Origin: Papilionanthe hookeriana x Papilionanthe teres
Taxonomy: Eukaryota; Streptophyta; Magnoliopsida; Asparagales; Orchidaceae
NCBI GenBank assembly: GCA_022702705.1
Contig: CM040432.1
Span: 46,898,540 to 46,962,539 of the forward strand
Reading direction: 5' to 3'
DNA: 64,000 bases
Shown: piece after piece, positions 48,317-59,574 of the stretch
Layout: the number at the start of each line of letters is the position of its first letter
Position numbering within the stretch: the stretch's first letter is position 1
Program-made: the position numbers and the translations under genes
Notes under the pieces: generated by a model
The model's database searches: none
The model's input: the letters and a program-made list of their open reading frames with translations, nothing else
What the model was told of the DNA's origin: nothing

Positions 48317-48470
48317 ATGTAAAAAGGTACACGGAGGTTACAAGCGGGTTATAACCCCTTGTAACTCCAGTGTAACTCCCGCGTACAAATGAATGAAATA
48401 GAATCGCGAGTTACAAGTGAGTTACACGGGAGGTACAAGGCTATAACACGCTTGTAATCAAATGGAAATT
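48317..48470. repeat. Hairpin-forming inverted repeat (MITE-like)
   Basis: GTTACAAGCGGGTTATAACC (about 48337) pairs with the complement of CTATAACACGCTTGTAATC (about 48441), and the internal GTAACTCCCGCGTAC region pairs with GTTACACGGGAGGTAC. Richer in GC than its surroundings. No clear target duplication. Confidence 0.5.
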
Positions 48471-48610
48471 AAAAGGACATTAAAAGCAATAAACCCATGT
48501 AATAAAATGATGTTTTTACACTTTAAAATTAATAAGCCACTTAAATGAATGTAATGGTATATTTGTAAATTAAAATTTTACATTTTAACACTTTGCCTAC
48601 AAATCTCAAT

Positions 48611-48688
48611 TATATTGGAGAATTATCCCCATAAATTTTAATAAATGGATATATTGGAGAATTATCCCCATAAATTTTAATAAATGGA
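48611..48688. repeat. Perfect tandem repeat, 39 bp x 2
   Basis: The 39-bp unit starting TATATTGGAGAATTATCCCC at 48611 is repeated exactly at 48650. Confidence 0.95.
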
Positions 48689-49155
48689 CCTATTAAATAA
48701 GTAAAATGAAGTAATCAAAGCAAACCCTAACTTGAAAAGCAAAATTACATAAAAGGGTAGATTTAAAAATATTAAAAATAGAAAAAATTTTATACTTCAA
48801 AATCTAAACAAGTTTTAAAAATTACAAAGTCACAAATGGCTCAATTGCTTTTTGAAATATTTCAAGAGAAGCTGGTAAAATTTACAAGTAAATCAATCAA
48901 ATTTCAAGTAAAATTAAATAAAATTGAAAATTTATAAATCTAACCTTAAGGCTAAATTGGTTAATTAGAAAAATAAAAACTTGGAAAATTTATTTACAAT
49001 TCACTAACAAAAAAAGTAATGAAATATAAGAAACCCGATAATCAAGAGGAAGAGGAAGGTCATATTTATAATATCTGAAAGTTATAAATATGCCCTTCTT
49101 AACATTTAAAACCCTTTATCAAATATTTTTTTAAAAAAATTTATAAAACTTGAAC
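48689..49155. other. AT-rich sequence, nothing recognised
   Basis: No coding or repeat signal beyond A/T runs. Confidence 0.35.
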
Positions 49156-49169
49156 CTAAACGATAATTA

Positions 49170-49285
49170 ACCAACAAAACGATGTTATTGGCCTACAACT
49201 TTTAAGGATGTGAATGCTTATATTAAAATTTGTGATATATGTCAGCATGTGGGCAATATTTCTAGAAGAAATGAAATGTCTGATG
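49170..49285 (+). pseudogene. Ty3/gypsy integrase zinc-finger fossil
   Basis: The plus-strand frame reads YWPTTFKDVNAYIKICDICQ then HVGNISRRNEM, matching the C..C half of the HHCC zinc-binding domain that starts Athila-type integrases (compare CDKCRRVGNISRKNEM in copy C near 56010-56055). Only about 35 codons survive. It is more diverged than copies A-C and so comes from another element. Confidence 0.65.
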
Positions 49286-49715
49286 GCGGTGGAATTTAAT
49301 GTGTCGTATGGTGGGGGTGTCATCGCCATCAGTTTATGTATCATGTCAATGTCAATGAGTCGCCATCTAATATTAGCATAGTTTTATTCATATAAATCCT
49401 ATAAAGGATTTAGAGAATTTTTAGATTAATAGTAGAAAATGACGTTTATGATAATTTCGTATGTATGATATTCTAGAATAACATATTCTGAATTTTCATA
49501 TTAAGAAAATCACAGTAAACCGCAGATTTCTATTTCTGGTTCTTTTAGATCTCCTATGAGTAATGCCTCTATAGCTAATTACATCTTAAACAATTTTCGA
49601 TCGTTTAAGAAAACTTATGATTAATGTTAATCATTTGTTTTCTAAGAATTTATTTTGAGGAGAGATGTACCCACTATCACTCCCGAATGTCGTTATATCA
49701 TGTTATTGAATACTT

Positions 49716-49890
49716 TAGGTATTATGTCTAACCTAAAGGTTACGGTTTTGTTTCTGTTGTCAATGTTGTTGATTTGTTGAAAAATTCCAGGTTATATGTC
49801 TAACCTAAAAGTTTTGGTTTTGTTTTTGTTGTCAAAAGTTTCAGGTTATATGTCTAACCTAAAAAAGTTTGGGTTTTGTTTTTGTTCACC
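49716..49890. repeat. Short tandem repeats around TATGTCTAACCTAAA
   Basis: Three units start at about 49717, 49789 and 49843. Each reads AGGT(T)ATATGTCTAACCTAAA followed by a GTTTTG-rich part, with unit lengths of 72 and 54 bp. Confidence 0.8.
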
Positions 49891-49930
49891 TAGAATGTCG
49901 TCCTGCAAAACAGAGTTAGTACACCCTATA

Positions 49931-49935
49931 ACATG
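49931..49935. other. Target site duplication of copy C, left
   Basis: ACATG, repeated exactly at 63785-63789. Confidence 0.85.
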
Positions 49936-51562
49936 TGATCACTGAAAAATTTATTAAGAAATTCATACCTATTTTTGATGAAATTGCACTTTAAAGAAAT
50001 GTATTTTCTTTATTTTGTTACAGGAATGGAGAATTTAGGTGATAAAAGCAAAAATCATAACAAGGAGCGGATTTGGAGCAAAAAGGAAGAAAATAATGCA
50101 ATTTGTGCTGAGTCGCCGACGGCGAATCGAGCGAGGTACGAGGAAGAAAATTCGAAGGATTTATAATTGTCTCGGCTGACGGTGAGCTCGAGCCCGCCGA
50201 CAGCGAGATAGCGCGGTTCGAAGACCTTCTAGATGCCTCGCCGACAACGAGGTAGTTCGTCGCCGACGGCGAGCTAGTTCGAATGGCGCGAGATACATTG
50301 AACACGGACACTTTTTGAATGGATGCTTACACACCTCTTGGTCCTTTGCTCACTCTCATATATAGAGGCCGAAATTCGACTTCTAGTGTGTTATTTTGGG
50401 TTAGTGTGTGTTGTTTTGGAGTTAGTGTGTGTTATTGAGTCTTTAAGTGCGGTTTTTGTGTCAAATTGTGTCTTGAGTGAGTTTAGTGAGTAATTAGTGA
50501 GTTGTCTTGTACTTGGAAGGAAGAGTCGAAAGGAACTACGAGGAGTCACGCTAGGGATAAGTCGAGATAAGTATTTGTATTTATTGTTTTTAACTTTAAA
50601 TGAAATCCATGCTTAGTTTAGTTCCCATGCATTCTGAGTAGTTTATTAGTCTTTCTCCCTGTTATGAAATTAAGTGACTTGATGAACTTTAAACAGAAGT
50701 ACTTTTATATATATTAATAAATTGTGATAATTTTTACTTAAAACTTAATTTACTTTCAATTGGCCATTTGATTTGTTAAAATATGTTGAATATCAACTAT
50801 AGTAAAAATTACATCGGATATTCGGGAATTAAAAAGCCTTGGAAGGAAGGTGCGAATAAATAGGGAAATAATATCCTTTGGGCGTAGAATTGAGCATTTT
50901 AGTGTGACGGACTAAAATATTCAATTCGGTTCTATTGTTTGAGAGGCGAAGTGTAGATGTTAGCCCTCGGGCGAGGGGAACGTGGGAGCTCCGAAGTGGC
51001 GGTCGGTATCCTCCCGACTTAGCCACGGATTCGGTAATCGAACATAGGATTAGTCGATATTCATTACACACGGACCAAAGGGTAAAGAATAGGAATGCTC
51101 TCTATTTGTCACAATACCTTAAAATTATCTATTTAAATTCATCAATCACTTAAATTTCTAAACGAGGGGAAAGATACTTTTTCGAATAGTTAAGACTTAT
51201 TTAGCAATTAGTTTAATTTCTGCACTTTCAATACGTATTAGTTTTCTACTTAGTTAAGTTACGCTAATTAAAATACTTAGTTTACTTTATTGCGCTTAAA
51301 TTTAGAATTCCAAATTTTCGTATATTATTTTAAAATTATTATTATTATTATTTTAAAATTAGTTGTTATTTAATTTTCTATTTCCCTGTGGGATCGATAA
51401 CCGGGACTCCACTAGAGCCTCGTATTACTTGATACGATACGTATACTTGCGTAGCATCCACAACATAAACAATTACAATTCTATACATATAATATAGCGG
51501 GGTCGAGTTTTTGGCGTCGTTGCGATTAAATTAAAAATATCATAATATAAAATTGTGGGTCG
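49936..51562 (+). repeat. 5' LTR of copy C
   Basis: About 1,627 bp, TGATCA to GGGTCG (terminal CA mutated to CG). Palindromes at about 50111-50276, TATA-like CATATATAG at 50357-50365, pseudo primer site at 51500-51523. The R/U5 part is alignable with copies A and B. Confidence 0.93.
50111..50276 (+). repeat. Palindrome cluster in the 5' LTR, copy C
   Basis: Units such as GTCGCCGACGGCGAA, CTCGGCTGACGGTGAG, CCCGCCGACAGCGAG and CTCGCCGACAACGAG. They lie about 80 bp before the TATA-like box. Confidence 0.75.
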
Positions 51563-51568
51563 AGTTTT

Positions 51569-51586
51569 TAGCGTCGTTGCTTGGGA
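51569..51586 (+). promoter_or_regulatory. Primer binding site of copy C (degenerate)
   Basis: TAGCGTCGTTGCTTGGGA, four mismatches from the tRNA-Asp complement, 6 nt after the 5' LTR. Probably not functional as written. Confidence 0.7.
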
Positions 51587-51666
51587 AAGTAAGAAAAATT
51601 TACTTAGAGTAACGGACTATTTTAAAATAATCATAATAAATAAATTAATATCTATTCTAAAATTGT

Positions 51667-52970
51667 ATGCGCAAATTTGAAAACGAAAATTTAATACCTT
51701 ACGATTCTGAATTAGAGCGTACAATTAAAAGAATTAGAAAACAAAAGAAACAAATTATAAATTTAACACGAATGGCGAATATTCTCGAAATTCAAAATAT
51801 GAACCAACAAAGACCATTAAGAGATTATGCCAACCCTACATCGAGATGAAATTCATTTAACTATTCAAAACCACGATGTGAATCTGCTAATTCATTTGAA
51901 CTTAAACACCGTAATTATCCAAATGGTACAAAACAATCAATTTAGTGGTTCACCTACTGAAGATCCTAACTTACATCTTGCTTAGTTTTCTAGAACTTTG
52001 TGCTTACTTTTAAATATCAAGGAGTATCCGACGATGTTATAAGACTTAGACTTTTTCCTTTTTCATTAAGGGATAAGGCTAAAATGTGGTTGAATTCGTT
52101 AGACACTGGATCTATTAAAACTTGGGGAGAATTATCACAAAAATTTCTATCCAAATATTTTCCACCATCTAAAAGCTGCTTAAGTTTAGAAATGATATAA
52201 CTTCTTTTTGTCGGTTAGATGGAGAATCAATATATGAAGCTTGGGAGAGATTTAAGGAACTTCTTAGGAAATGCCCACATCATGCGTTACCGAATTGGTC
52301 GATTATTCAAACCTTTTATAATGGATTAGTAGGATCTTTAAGATCGATCATCGATCTTCTTGCTTGGAGGTTCATTAATGTCTAAACCATTTGATGAAGC
52401 TTATGCACTAATCGAAGAAATGGCAACAAATAATTTCCAATGGCATCACTGATAGAGTAAATCCGAAAAAGATAGCCGGCATTCATGAAAACGATGCAAT
52501 ATCTATGTTAGCTTCTCAAATTGCTGCTATATCTAAGAAATTAGATCATTTTGGAATGAGCTACTCTCCTACTTTAGAAGAAAACTCATACTGGACAAAT
52601 CATAGAATCTCAATCTAATTATGAAACTTTAAATGCTTTATAATAGAACTAATAACCCTTATTCAAACTATTATAATCCTGGTTGGAAAACTCATCCAAA
52701 TTTTAATTGGAATAACACATCTAATCAACAATGGATGAATCAACCTAATCAAGCAAATCCAAACTATAAACCTAATTACCCACTGGATTTAATAACAATA
52801 ACCCTCAATTCAAAGATAAGAAATTATCTATGGATGAATTAATTTTGAATATGGGTCATTAACTACAAAATCAAGGAAATCAACTACAAATTCAAGGAAA
52901 TCAATTACAAATTCAAGGAACATCTATTAAAAATATCGAAACTCAACTTGGACATATTGCTTCTTGCGCT
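51667..52970 (+). pseudogene. gag region, copy C
   Basis: Starts at ATG 51667 (MRKFENENLIPYDSELERTI). The capsid block IRLRLFPFSLRDKAKMWLNS and KTWGELSQKFLSKYFPPSK lies at 52036-52180, then EAWERFKELLRKCPHHAL in another frame. An Asn-rich stretch (52633-52842, NPYSNYYNPGWKTHPNFNWN) and short Gln/Asn repeats (about 52860-52925) follow. Several shifts and stops. Confidence 0.82.
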
Positions 52971-54050
52971 AAATAATAGAATACTTGGAACTTTTCCTAG
53001 TAATGTGGAAATAAATCCTAAAGATCGAGGAAAAGAACAAATTAAAGCAATACAACTAAGGAGTGGAAAAGAATTAGAACCTCGAATTCAAAAAGAACTT
53101 GAAAGCCAAAAAGAGGAAGTGGAAATTGAAAAGGAAACACTTCGATAAGATTCAAACTTAGAACATCCTTTAATACCTATGAAAATTTCTGTTGAAAAAC
53201 CTCCACTACCATTTCCTCAACGACTAGCTCAACATAAAAAAGATAAACAATTTGCTAAGTTCCTTGAAATATTAAAGAAATTAACAATCAATATACCTTT
53301 TGTCGAAGCTTTAGATCAGATGCCAAATTATGTAAAATTTATGAAAGATATTCTAAATAAGAAAAGAAAATTCAACGATAATGAAACGAGTCGCACTTAG
53401 TGAAGAGTGTAGTGCTTATTATTCGAAGAAGCTTCTGAAAAATTGAAAGATCCTGGTAGTTTCACTATACCTGCGCTATATAGGAGAAAAATTTTATGGA
53501 AAAGCTTTGTGTGACTTAGGAGCGAGCATCGATCTAATGCCTCTATCGATTTTTAAGAGATTAGGATTAGGAAAAATTACACCTACTTCGGTAACCCTTC
53601 AATTAGGCTGATCGTTCGGTTACCTATCCTAAGGGAGTTATTGAAGATGTGTTAGTAAAAGTGGATAAATTTATCTTCCGAGTAGATTTTATTGTTTTAG
53701 ATATGGAGGAAGATAAAGAAATTCCTATCATTTTAGGAAGACCATTTTTAGGCTACTTGGAAAAGCTATGATTGATGTTCGGAAAGGAGAATTAACTATG
53801 AGAGTAAATGACCAAAAAGTTACATTTAATATTGCAAAATCAATGAAATATCCTGCGTTAGAAAAAGATGATGAATGTTTTCGGATGGAAATACTTGAAT
53901 ATTTACAACAAGAACATTTTAAGGAATATTACGAAGATAAATTAGAAAAAGAAAACACTGAATTAATTGAAGATAATAATGAAGAACTAGATTATATTCG
54001 GGAAAGATTTGAATTTTTGGATAATGCGAAAATATCGACAAGAATATAGT
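52971..54050 (+). pseudogene. Gag-pol linker and aspartic protease, copy C
   Basis: Linker blocks IKAIQLRSGKELEPRIQKEL (52948-53148) and FAKFLEILKKLTINIPFVEA (53179-53400), then the protease with its DLGAS active site (about 53510-53530) and EIPIILGRPFL (about 53720-53755). The open frame 53768-54049 carries MIDVRKGELTMRVNDQKVTF and an acidic spacer. The protease frame is shifted at least twice. Confidence 0.82.
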
Positions 54051-54159
54051 TCCATCGATTATTAAACCTCCCGAACTTGAGCTAAAAATATTACTCGATC
54101 ATTTGAAATATGCTTATTTAGGTAATTCTTCAACTTTACCGAGTTATTATTTCATCCGC

Positions 54160-55640
54160 ATTAAACGAATCTCAAGAACAAAAACTTTTAGAAATTTTAA
54201 AAAAATATAAGAAAACTTTTGGTTGGACTTTAGCGGATATTAAAGGAATTAGTCCTTCGATACGTATGCATAGAATTATTTTAGATGATGAACATAAACC
54301 TAAAGCGGATCCCGAAAGGAGATTAAACCCGATAATGAAAGAAGTAGTTAAGAAAGAAATTTTAAAATGGTTAGATAATGGTATTATATATCCTATTTAC
54401 GACGAGTGCTTGGGTAAGCCGATTCATCTGTGTTCTAAGAAGGGAGGAGTGACCGTCACTTGCCAATGAAAATAACGATCTTATTCCTATAAGACAAGAT
54501 TCTTGGTTGGCGTATATGTATTGATTATAGGAAATTAAATACCGCCACCAGGAAAGATCACTTCCTTTACCATTTCTAGACCGGATGTTAGATAGATTAG
54601 CCGGACATAAGTATTTTTGTTTTCTAGATGGATACACCGGTTATCATCGAATTCAGATTGCTCACGAGGATCGAAAGAAAACTACATTTACTAGTCCTTA
54701 TGGAACTTTCGCTTTTCGAAGAATGCCTTTTGGATTATGTAATGCACAGACAACATTCCGAGAGATGTATGATGTCTATATTTAGTAAGTTAATTGACAA
54801 TGGAATAGAAGTATTTATGGATGATTTCTACGTATTTGGAACATCATTTGACACATGCTTAACTCATCTTGAAAAAGTATTAGAAGTATGTGAGAAAACA
54901 AATTTAGTTCTAAATTGGGAGAAATGTCGATTTATGGTTGCGGGCGGCATTGTATTAGGGCATAAAATTTCGGAAAAAGGCATGGAAGTGGACCTGCAAA
55001 AATTCGAGTTATAGCTAAATTACCACCTCCAACTACGGTAAAAGGGGTAAGAAGTTTTCTTGGACATGCTTGGATTTTACGGACGCTATATAAAAGATTT
55101 TTCAAAAATTACTAAACCTCTATGCCGACTTCTCGAAAAGGACGAGAAATTTGAATTTACAATCGAATGCTGAATGCTTTTGAACTCTTAAAAGAAAAAT
55201 TAATTACGGCACTTATAATAGTTTCACCTACTTGGGAGAAACCATTTGAGCTTATGTGTGATGCTAGTGATTATCTTGTAGGAGCGGTTCTTGGGCGAAG
55301 ATATGAAAAGATTTTTAAAGTTATATACTTATGCTTAGTAAAACTCTAAATAATGCTGAAATAAATTATACGATTACTGAAAAGAGAATTATTAGCGGTA
55401 GTATATGGTTTTAATAAATTTAGACCTTATCCGATTGGAACAAAATGTATCGTGCATGCGATCATTACTGCTATCAAATATTTAATGCAAAAGAAAGATT
55501 CCGAACCAAGATTAATTAGATGGATGCTATTAATGCAAGAATTCGATTTTGAGATCGTTAATAAGAAAGGAGCTGATAATCGAATTGCGGATCATTTATC
55601 GAGATTAGAAAATCATGAATTATTCGATATTGAAAATGAA
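54160..55640 (+). pseudogene. Reverse transcriptase and RNase H, copy C
   Basis: RRLNPIMKEVVKKEILKWLD (54266-54469), GHKYFCFLDGYTGYH and FRRMPFGLCNA (54585-54785), FMDDFYVFG (about 54810-54845) and LNWEKCRFMVAGGIVLGHKI (54628-55014). RNase H starts with CDASDYLVGAVLG (about 55255-55300). NKKGADNRIADHLSRLENHE (55452-55709) ends the region before integrase. A one-base insertion at CCGAGAG (copy A: CCAGAG) shifts the frame ahead of the catalytic block. Confidence 0.86.
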
Positions 55641-55729
55641 ATTATAGACAGTTTTCACGATGAACAACTATATAATATCAATGAGTGGAAAATACCATGG
55701 TATCTTTGATATAGTAAACTATATAGTTA

Positions 55730-56989
55730 GTAATATTTTACCACTTATGCTAACTTTACAACAACAGAAAAAATTCATCCATGATACGAAAACTATTTTT
55801 GGGATGAACCATATTTATATAAACGATGTAAGGATTTAATTATTAGAAGATGTATACCTTATGAAGAAAGCTGAACCAATTATTCAAAAATGTCATGATT
55901 TCGATTTTGGAGGACATTTTGGGAGCGATAAAGCTGCTTATAAGATTCTACGATACGGATTTTCTTGGCTTTACTCATTTAGAGATGTATACGGATATAT
56001 TAAAACTTGCGATAAATGTCGAAGAGTAGGAAATATATCTAGAAAAAACGAAATGCCTACGAATTTTATATTAGAAGTTGAAATTTTTGATGTTTGGGGA
56101 TTAGATTTTATGGGACCTTTTATTCCTTCGTTTGGAAACTCATATATATTAGTAGTTTGTTGATTATGTTTCCAAATGGATTGAGGCACAAGCTTTACCT
56201 AGGTGTGATGCTTAAGAGTGTTTCAAAATTTCGATGAAAAATATTTTTACTAGATTTGGAATGCGAGAGTGATTATCAGCTGACGGAGGAACTCATTTTA
56301 GAAATAAATACATTCACAAACTAGTAGAAAAATACAATATTACTCATAAGATATCCACTTGCTTATCATCCACGAGACTAGCGGATTAGTGAAGTATCTA
56401 ATCGTGAGATTAAACGTATTTTAGAAAAATCTGTAAACCCGAATAGGTTAGATTGGTGCATTAGATTAGACAGCTGCATTATGGGCTTATAGGATTGCTT
56501 ATAAAACTCCGATTGGAATGACTCCTTACGAGCTTATATATGGAAAAACATGCCGATTACCGGTTGAATTAGAACATAAAGCATATTGGGCGATTAAAGA
56601 ATTTAATTATAATATGAAGGAAAGTTTAGTGAGAAAAGATTGCTGCAATTAAATGAATTGGAAGAATTAAGAAATGAATCATATGATAATGATCGGATTT
56701 ATAAAGAAAAGATGAAATTATGGCATGATCGGAAGATTAATCGGAGAAATTTTGAACCGGGACGGGAAGTTTTGCTATATAATACTAGATTGAAATTATT
56801 TCTGGAAAATTGAAGTCTCGATGGTTAGGACCTTTCACCATAACTCAAATATTTTCATACGGAACTATAGAAATCGAAGATCCAAAAACTGGACATAAAT
56901 TTAAAGTTAATGGACATAGATTAAAACCATATTTCGAAGGTATAAGACCTAACTATAAAGAGGTTTTAATGCTTAGTCGACCTGATTAA
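55730..56989 (+). pseudogene. Integrase, copy C
   Basis: The zinc-binding HHCC region is intact in frame 55861-56163: HDFDFGGHFGSDKAAYKILR then CDKCRRVGNISRKNEM, followed by the first core residue in DVWGLDFMGPF. The remaining core includes ADGGTHFRN (about 56280) and the C-terminal YELIYGKTCRLPVELEHKAY and WHDRKINR regions. It ends ..LMLSRPD-stop at 56989. No chromodomain seen. Confidence 0.83.
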
Positions 56990-57000
56990 TAATTGAAATT

Positions 57001-57050
57001 AGGTCGGGTTGACGACGTTAAACCAAGCGCTTTATGGGAGGCAACCCGTA
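57001..57050 (+). other. Conserved post-pol noncoding block, copy C
   Basis: GACGACGTTAAACCAAGCGC followed by TTTATGGGAGGCAACCCG, directly after the pol stop, nearly identical to the other two copies. Confidence 0.7.
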
Positions 57051-57204
57051 TTAGTTATCTATTTTTATTGTATCTTAATAGTTAATGCTATATTATTGAA
57101 ACTTTACTTACTCGATTATTATTAAGAATCATCACATATTCGAACCATTATGATGAGAAAAGAAATTATTCGATTTAGAGCGAAATTGGACATTATTTTG
57201 GAAT

Positions 57205-57372
57205 CTCGCCGACGGCGAGGTCGATACTCGCCGACGGCGAGGTTCGCGCCTAATTTAAATTCAGTTTATTTATCGAGCTCGGCGACGGCGAAACGTCCCG
57301 CCGACGGCGAGAACATGGGAGGCGGTTTTATAAGCGAGTCGCCGACGGCGAGAAACTTCTCGCCGACGGCGA
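57205..57372 (+). repeat. Palindrome cluster between pol and ORF-A, copy C
   Basis: The best example: exact CTCGCCGACGGCGAG at 57205-57219, 57227-57241 and 57358-57372, with one-base variants near 57298 and 57337. Each unit has four CpG sites and one GCCGAC core in an otherwise AT-rich region. The 84-codon frame across it is repeat-derived. Confidence 0.85.
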
Positions 57373-57505
57373 GAAGTTATAAAGATGAGTTATTTATAAT
57401 TTGAATGCCGATTTGGACGGTTTCAACACCAATTCCTTTGTGAAAACCCATTCTTAAATCATTCTAGATCTGCCTTCTTCACTAGAATTCATTCCATTCA
57501 CCATA

Positions 57506-58659
57506 ATGGCCTCCGAATTCTTAGATTCCTCTAATGCAGAGTGTTTAACCGGAGGAAATTTGTGAGTGCGGAAGCGCGGCGGATCTTGACAAGGTTTTGG
57601 TAAAGAAAAGAGTTATCGAGGACGGGGATTTGTCGATCGAGGATTAGAGAATTCCCTTACGAAGATAGAAGAAACGATCGCGCGGCGACAGCTGGGAGGT
57701 ATTTTGTTACACTACGTCTGCTGTTGTTATTCCGGTTGTGAAAGAGTTCTACTCTAACTTACATGCGATCAACAATGGGAATGTCTACGTCCGAGGAAGA
57801 TGGGTGACGTTTACTCCATCAAGAGTAAATGAATTATTCTCTATAGAAAACACCCCGGTATGTCACTATTCAAATTTTGTGCCTTCTCGATATAATATGA
57901 ATGAGATATTTCAATATCTGACTGATGAACCGGAAGATTGGGAAATGCGTGAAGACGGGTATGTTAGTTTCTCTGCATCACTTTTGAATCCTGTCTCAAA
58001 GCACGGCACTTTTTCATCTCATCTAAATTGTTACTCTCTATGAGGGTAAACAAGGTTTCGAAGGAATGCTGTTATATTGAATTATTGTATTCAAAATGGA
58101 TTGCCTATTGATGTTGGATCAATAATTGTTAAGTACGCATGGGTTTAATTGTGCATGGGTCGGTTCGCGGACTAGGACACCCATCTACTTATTTTTGCAT
58201 TATGCGATCGGTACCGAGTTTCTTATGAAGCTTGGGAAAAGGTTACGTTACCTTGGAAGCCGCTTGATCCTACAGATATATTTCCTACTTTGGACAATAA
58301 TGATGAAATTACATTTATCTCTGATAGAGCTTCACAGAATAATCCTATAGCAAGACCTATTTCAGATAAAACGGAGTTACTTATGAAAAAAAATTAAATG
58401 AATTGAGAAAGAACTGCAGAAAGTAAGAGATTCAATCGACAATATATCTGATTTATTTGATCACATTAGTTGGAGGATGAAGGAACACTTTGATCATTAC
58501 TGGACACACGGAAGCTAGCTTTCTTCATTTGCGAGACGAAGGGTTGGATCATCTGAAGAATGCGCCGGAGTTTCCCTTCGAGCCTTTCTATAACTTATTT
58601 GTGCATCATCGTCATATCGGAAATATCGGAGAAGATGAAGATTCGACATTGAAGAGTAG
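57506..58659 (+). pseudogene. ORF-A, copy C
   Basis: ATG at 57506 (MASEF...), about 384 codons to the stop at 58657-58659. The middle open frame (57738-58043) shows KEFYSNLHAINNGNVYVRGR, WVTFTPSRVNELFSIENTPV and VSFSASLLNPVSK. Downstream pieces encode GLGHPSTYFCIMRSV-type sequence in shifted frames and an acidic C-terminus. No signal peptide or membrane helix is visible. Function unknown. Confidence 0.72.
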
Positions 58660-59052
58660 TAGTAAAGATTTCCATAGTATGTTTGTATTTATGTTATTTG
58701 ATTTGATTTAGATTTTATTATGTGTGGAGTGATGATTTGAATATCTCGAACTTAATTGAGATATGCGTCATAGTTTTGTATCGGCATTTAGTGTGTCGTG
58801 GATTGGTTTGCGATGCTTGATTAGTAGTAAGGATTGGAGAATTGAAGTTTGATTATAGAGTTTAAAATTATGTTAGTTTGTACATCTCATGGATTTCAAC
58901 ATTAAAGTTAATTTGTTGTGTTGTGTGAATTTGTTTGTGTATAAGTAGCTAATCTTCATATTAAATTAATAAATGATGTGATCGGAAATATAATATAAGG
59001 CAAATCGAGGATGAAAATGAGTGACGAATTTCGGAAATTAAATTTTTGGAAT

Positions 59053-59213
59053 CTCGCCGACGGCGAGAAAATCCCGCCGACGGCGAGATCGATCTCAGCT
59101 GACGGCGAATGTTAGAGCAAAAATTTCTCGCCGACAGCGGATTTTTCCCGAGAGTTTTTGGTTCCAAAAAATAATAGCTCGCCGACGGCGAGAAAAATCT
59201 CGCTGACAGTGAG
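59053..59213 (+). repeat. Palindrome cluster between ORF-A and ORF-B, copy C
   Basis: Five or more units, including exact CTCGCCGACGGCGAG at 59053-59067 and near 59179-59193, and variants CCCGCCGACGGCGAG and CTCGCTGACAGTGAG. Confidence 0.83.
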
Positions 59214-59232
59214 GTCGCGAAAAACACTTTAA

Positions 59233-59244
59233 TTGACCGGTCAA
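59233..59244. promoter_or_regulatory. Palindromic double W-box, copy C
   Basis: TTGACCGGTCAA, identical to the sites in copies A and B, between the palindrome cluster and ORF-B. Confidence 0.5.
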
Positions 59245-59574
59245 AAACACTATTCATCATCCCCAAACTCTCATTTTCGCAAAAACTACCCTAGGGCGCA
59301 TGAAATTTCGGATTTAGAGGCGATTTCATCACTCAAAAACATAAGATTTCATCTTCTCTTGGTAAGTGCTTCACTCCTATGCAAAAATTTTTTATTTTCA
59401 CCATGTATTTTCTCCACATTGAAAAATTTTGAAAAATCTTGAAATGTGGAAGAATTACTCAGTAGAAATCCATAAAATTTGTTTTAATTTGATCTTAGAT
59501 GTTGTAGGAAGCCTCCTTAGTAATATTAGGAAGTTTAGTGACAATTTTTGTGAATTTCATAGATCGATCGAAAA

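Noticed and set aside
57205..59213. Palindrome clusters as a CRISPR array
   Set aside because: Units are irregularly spaced, degenerate, part of LTRs, and the sequence is plant nuclear DNA.
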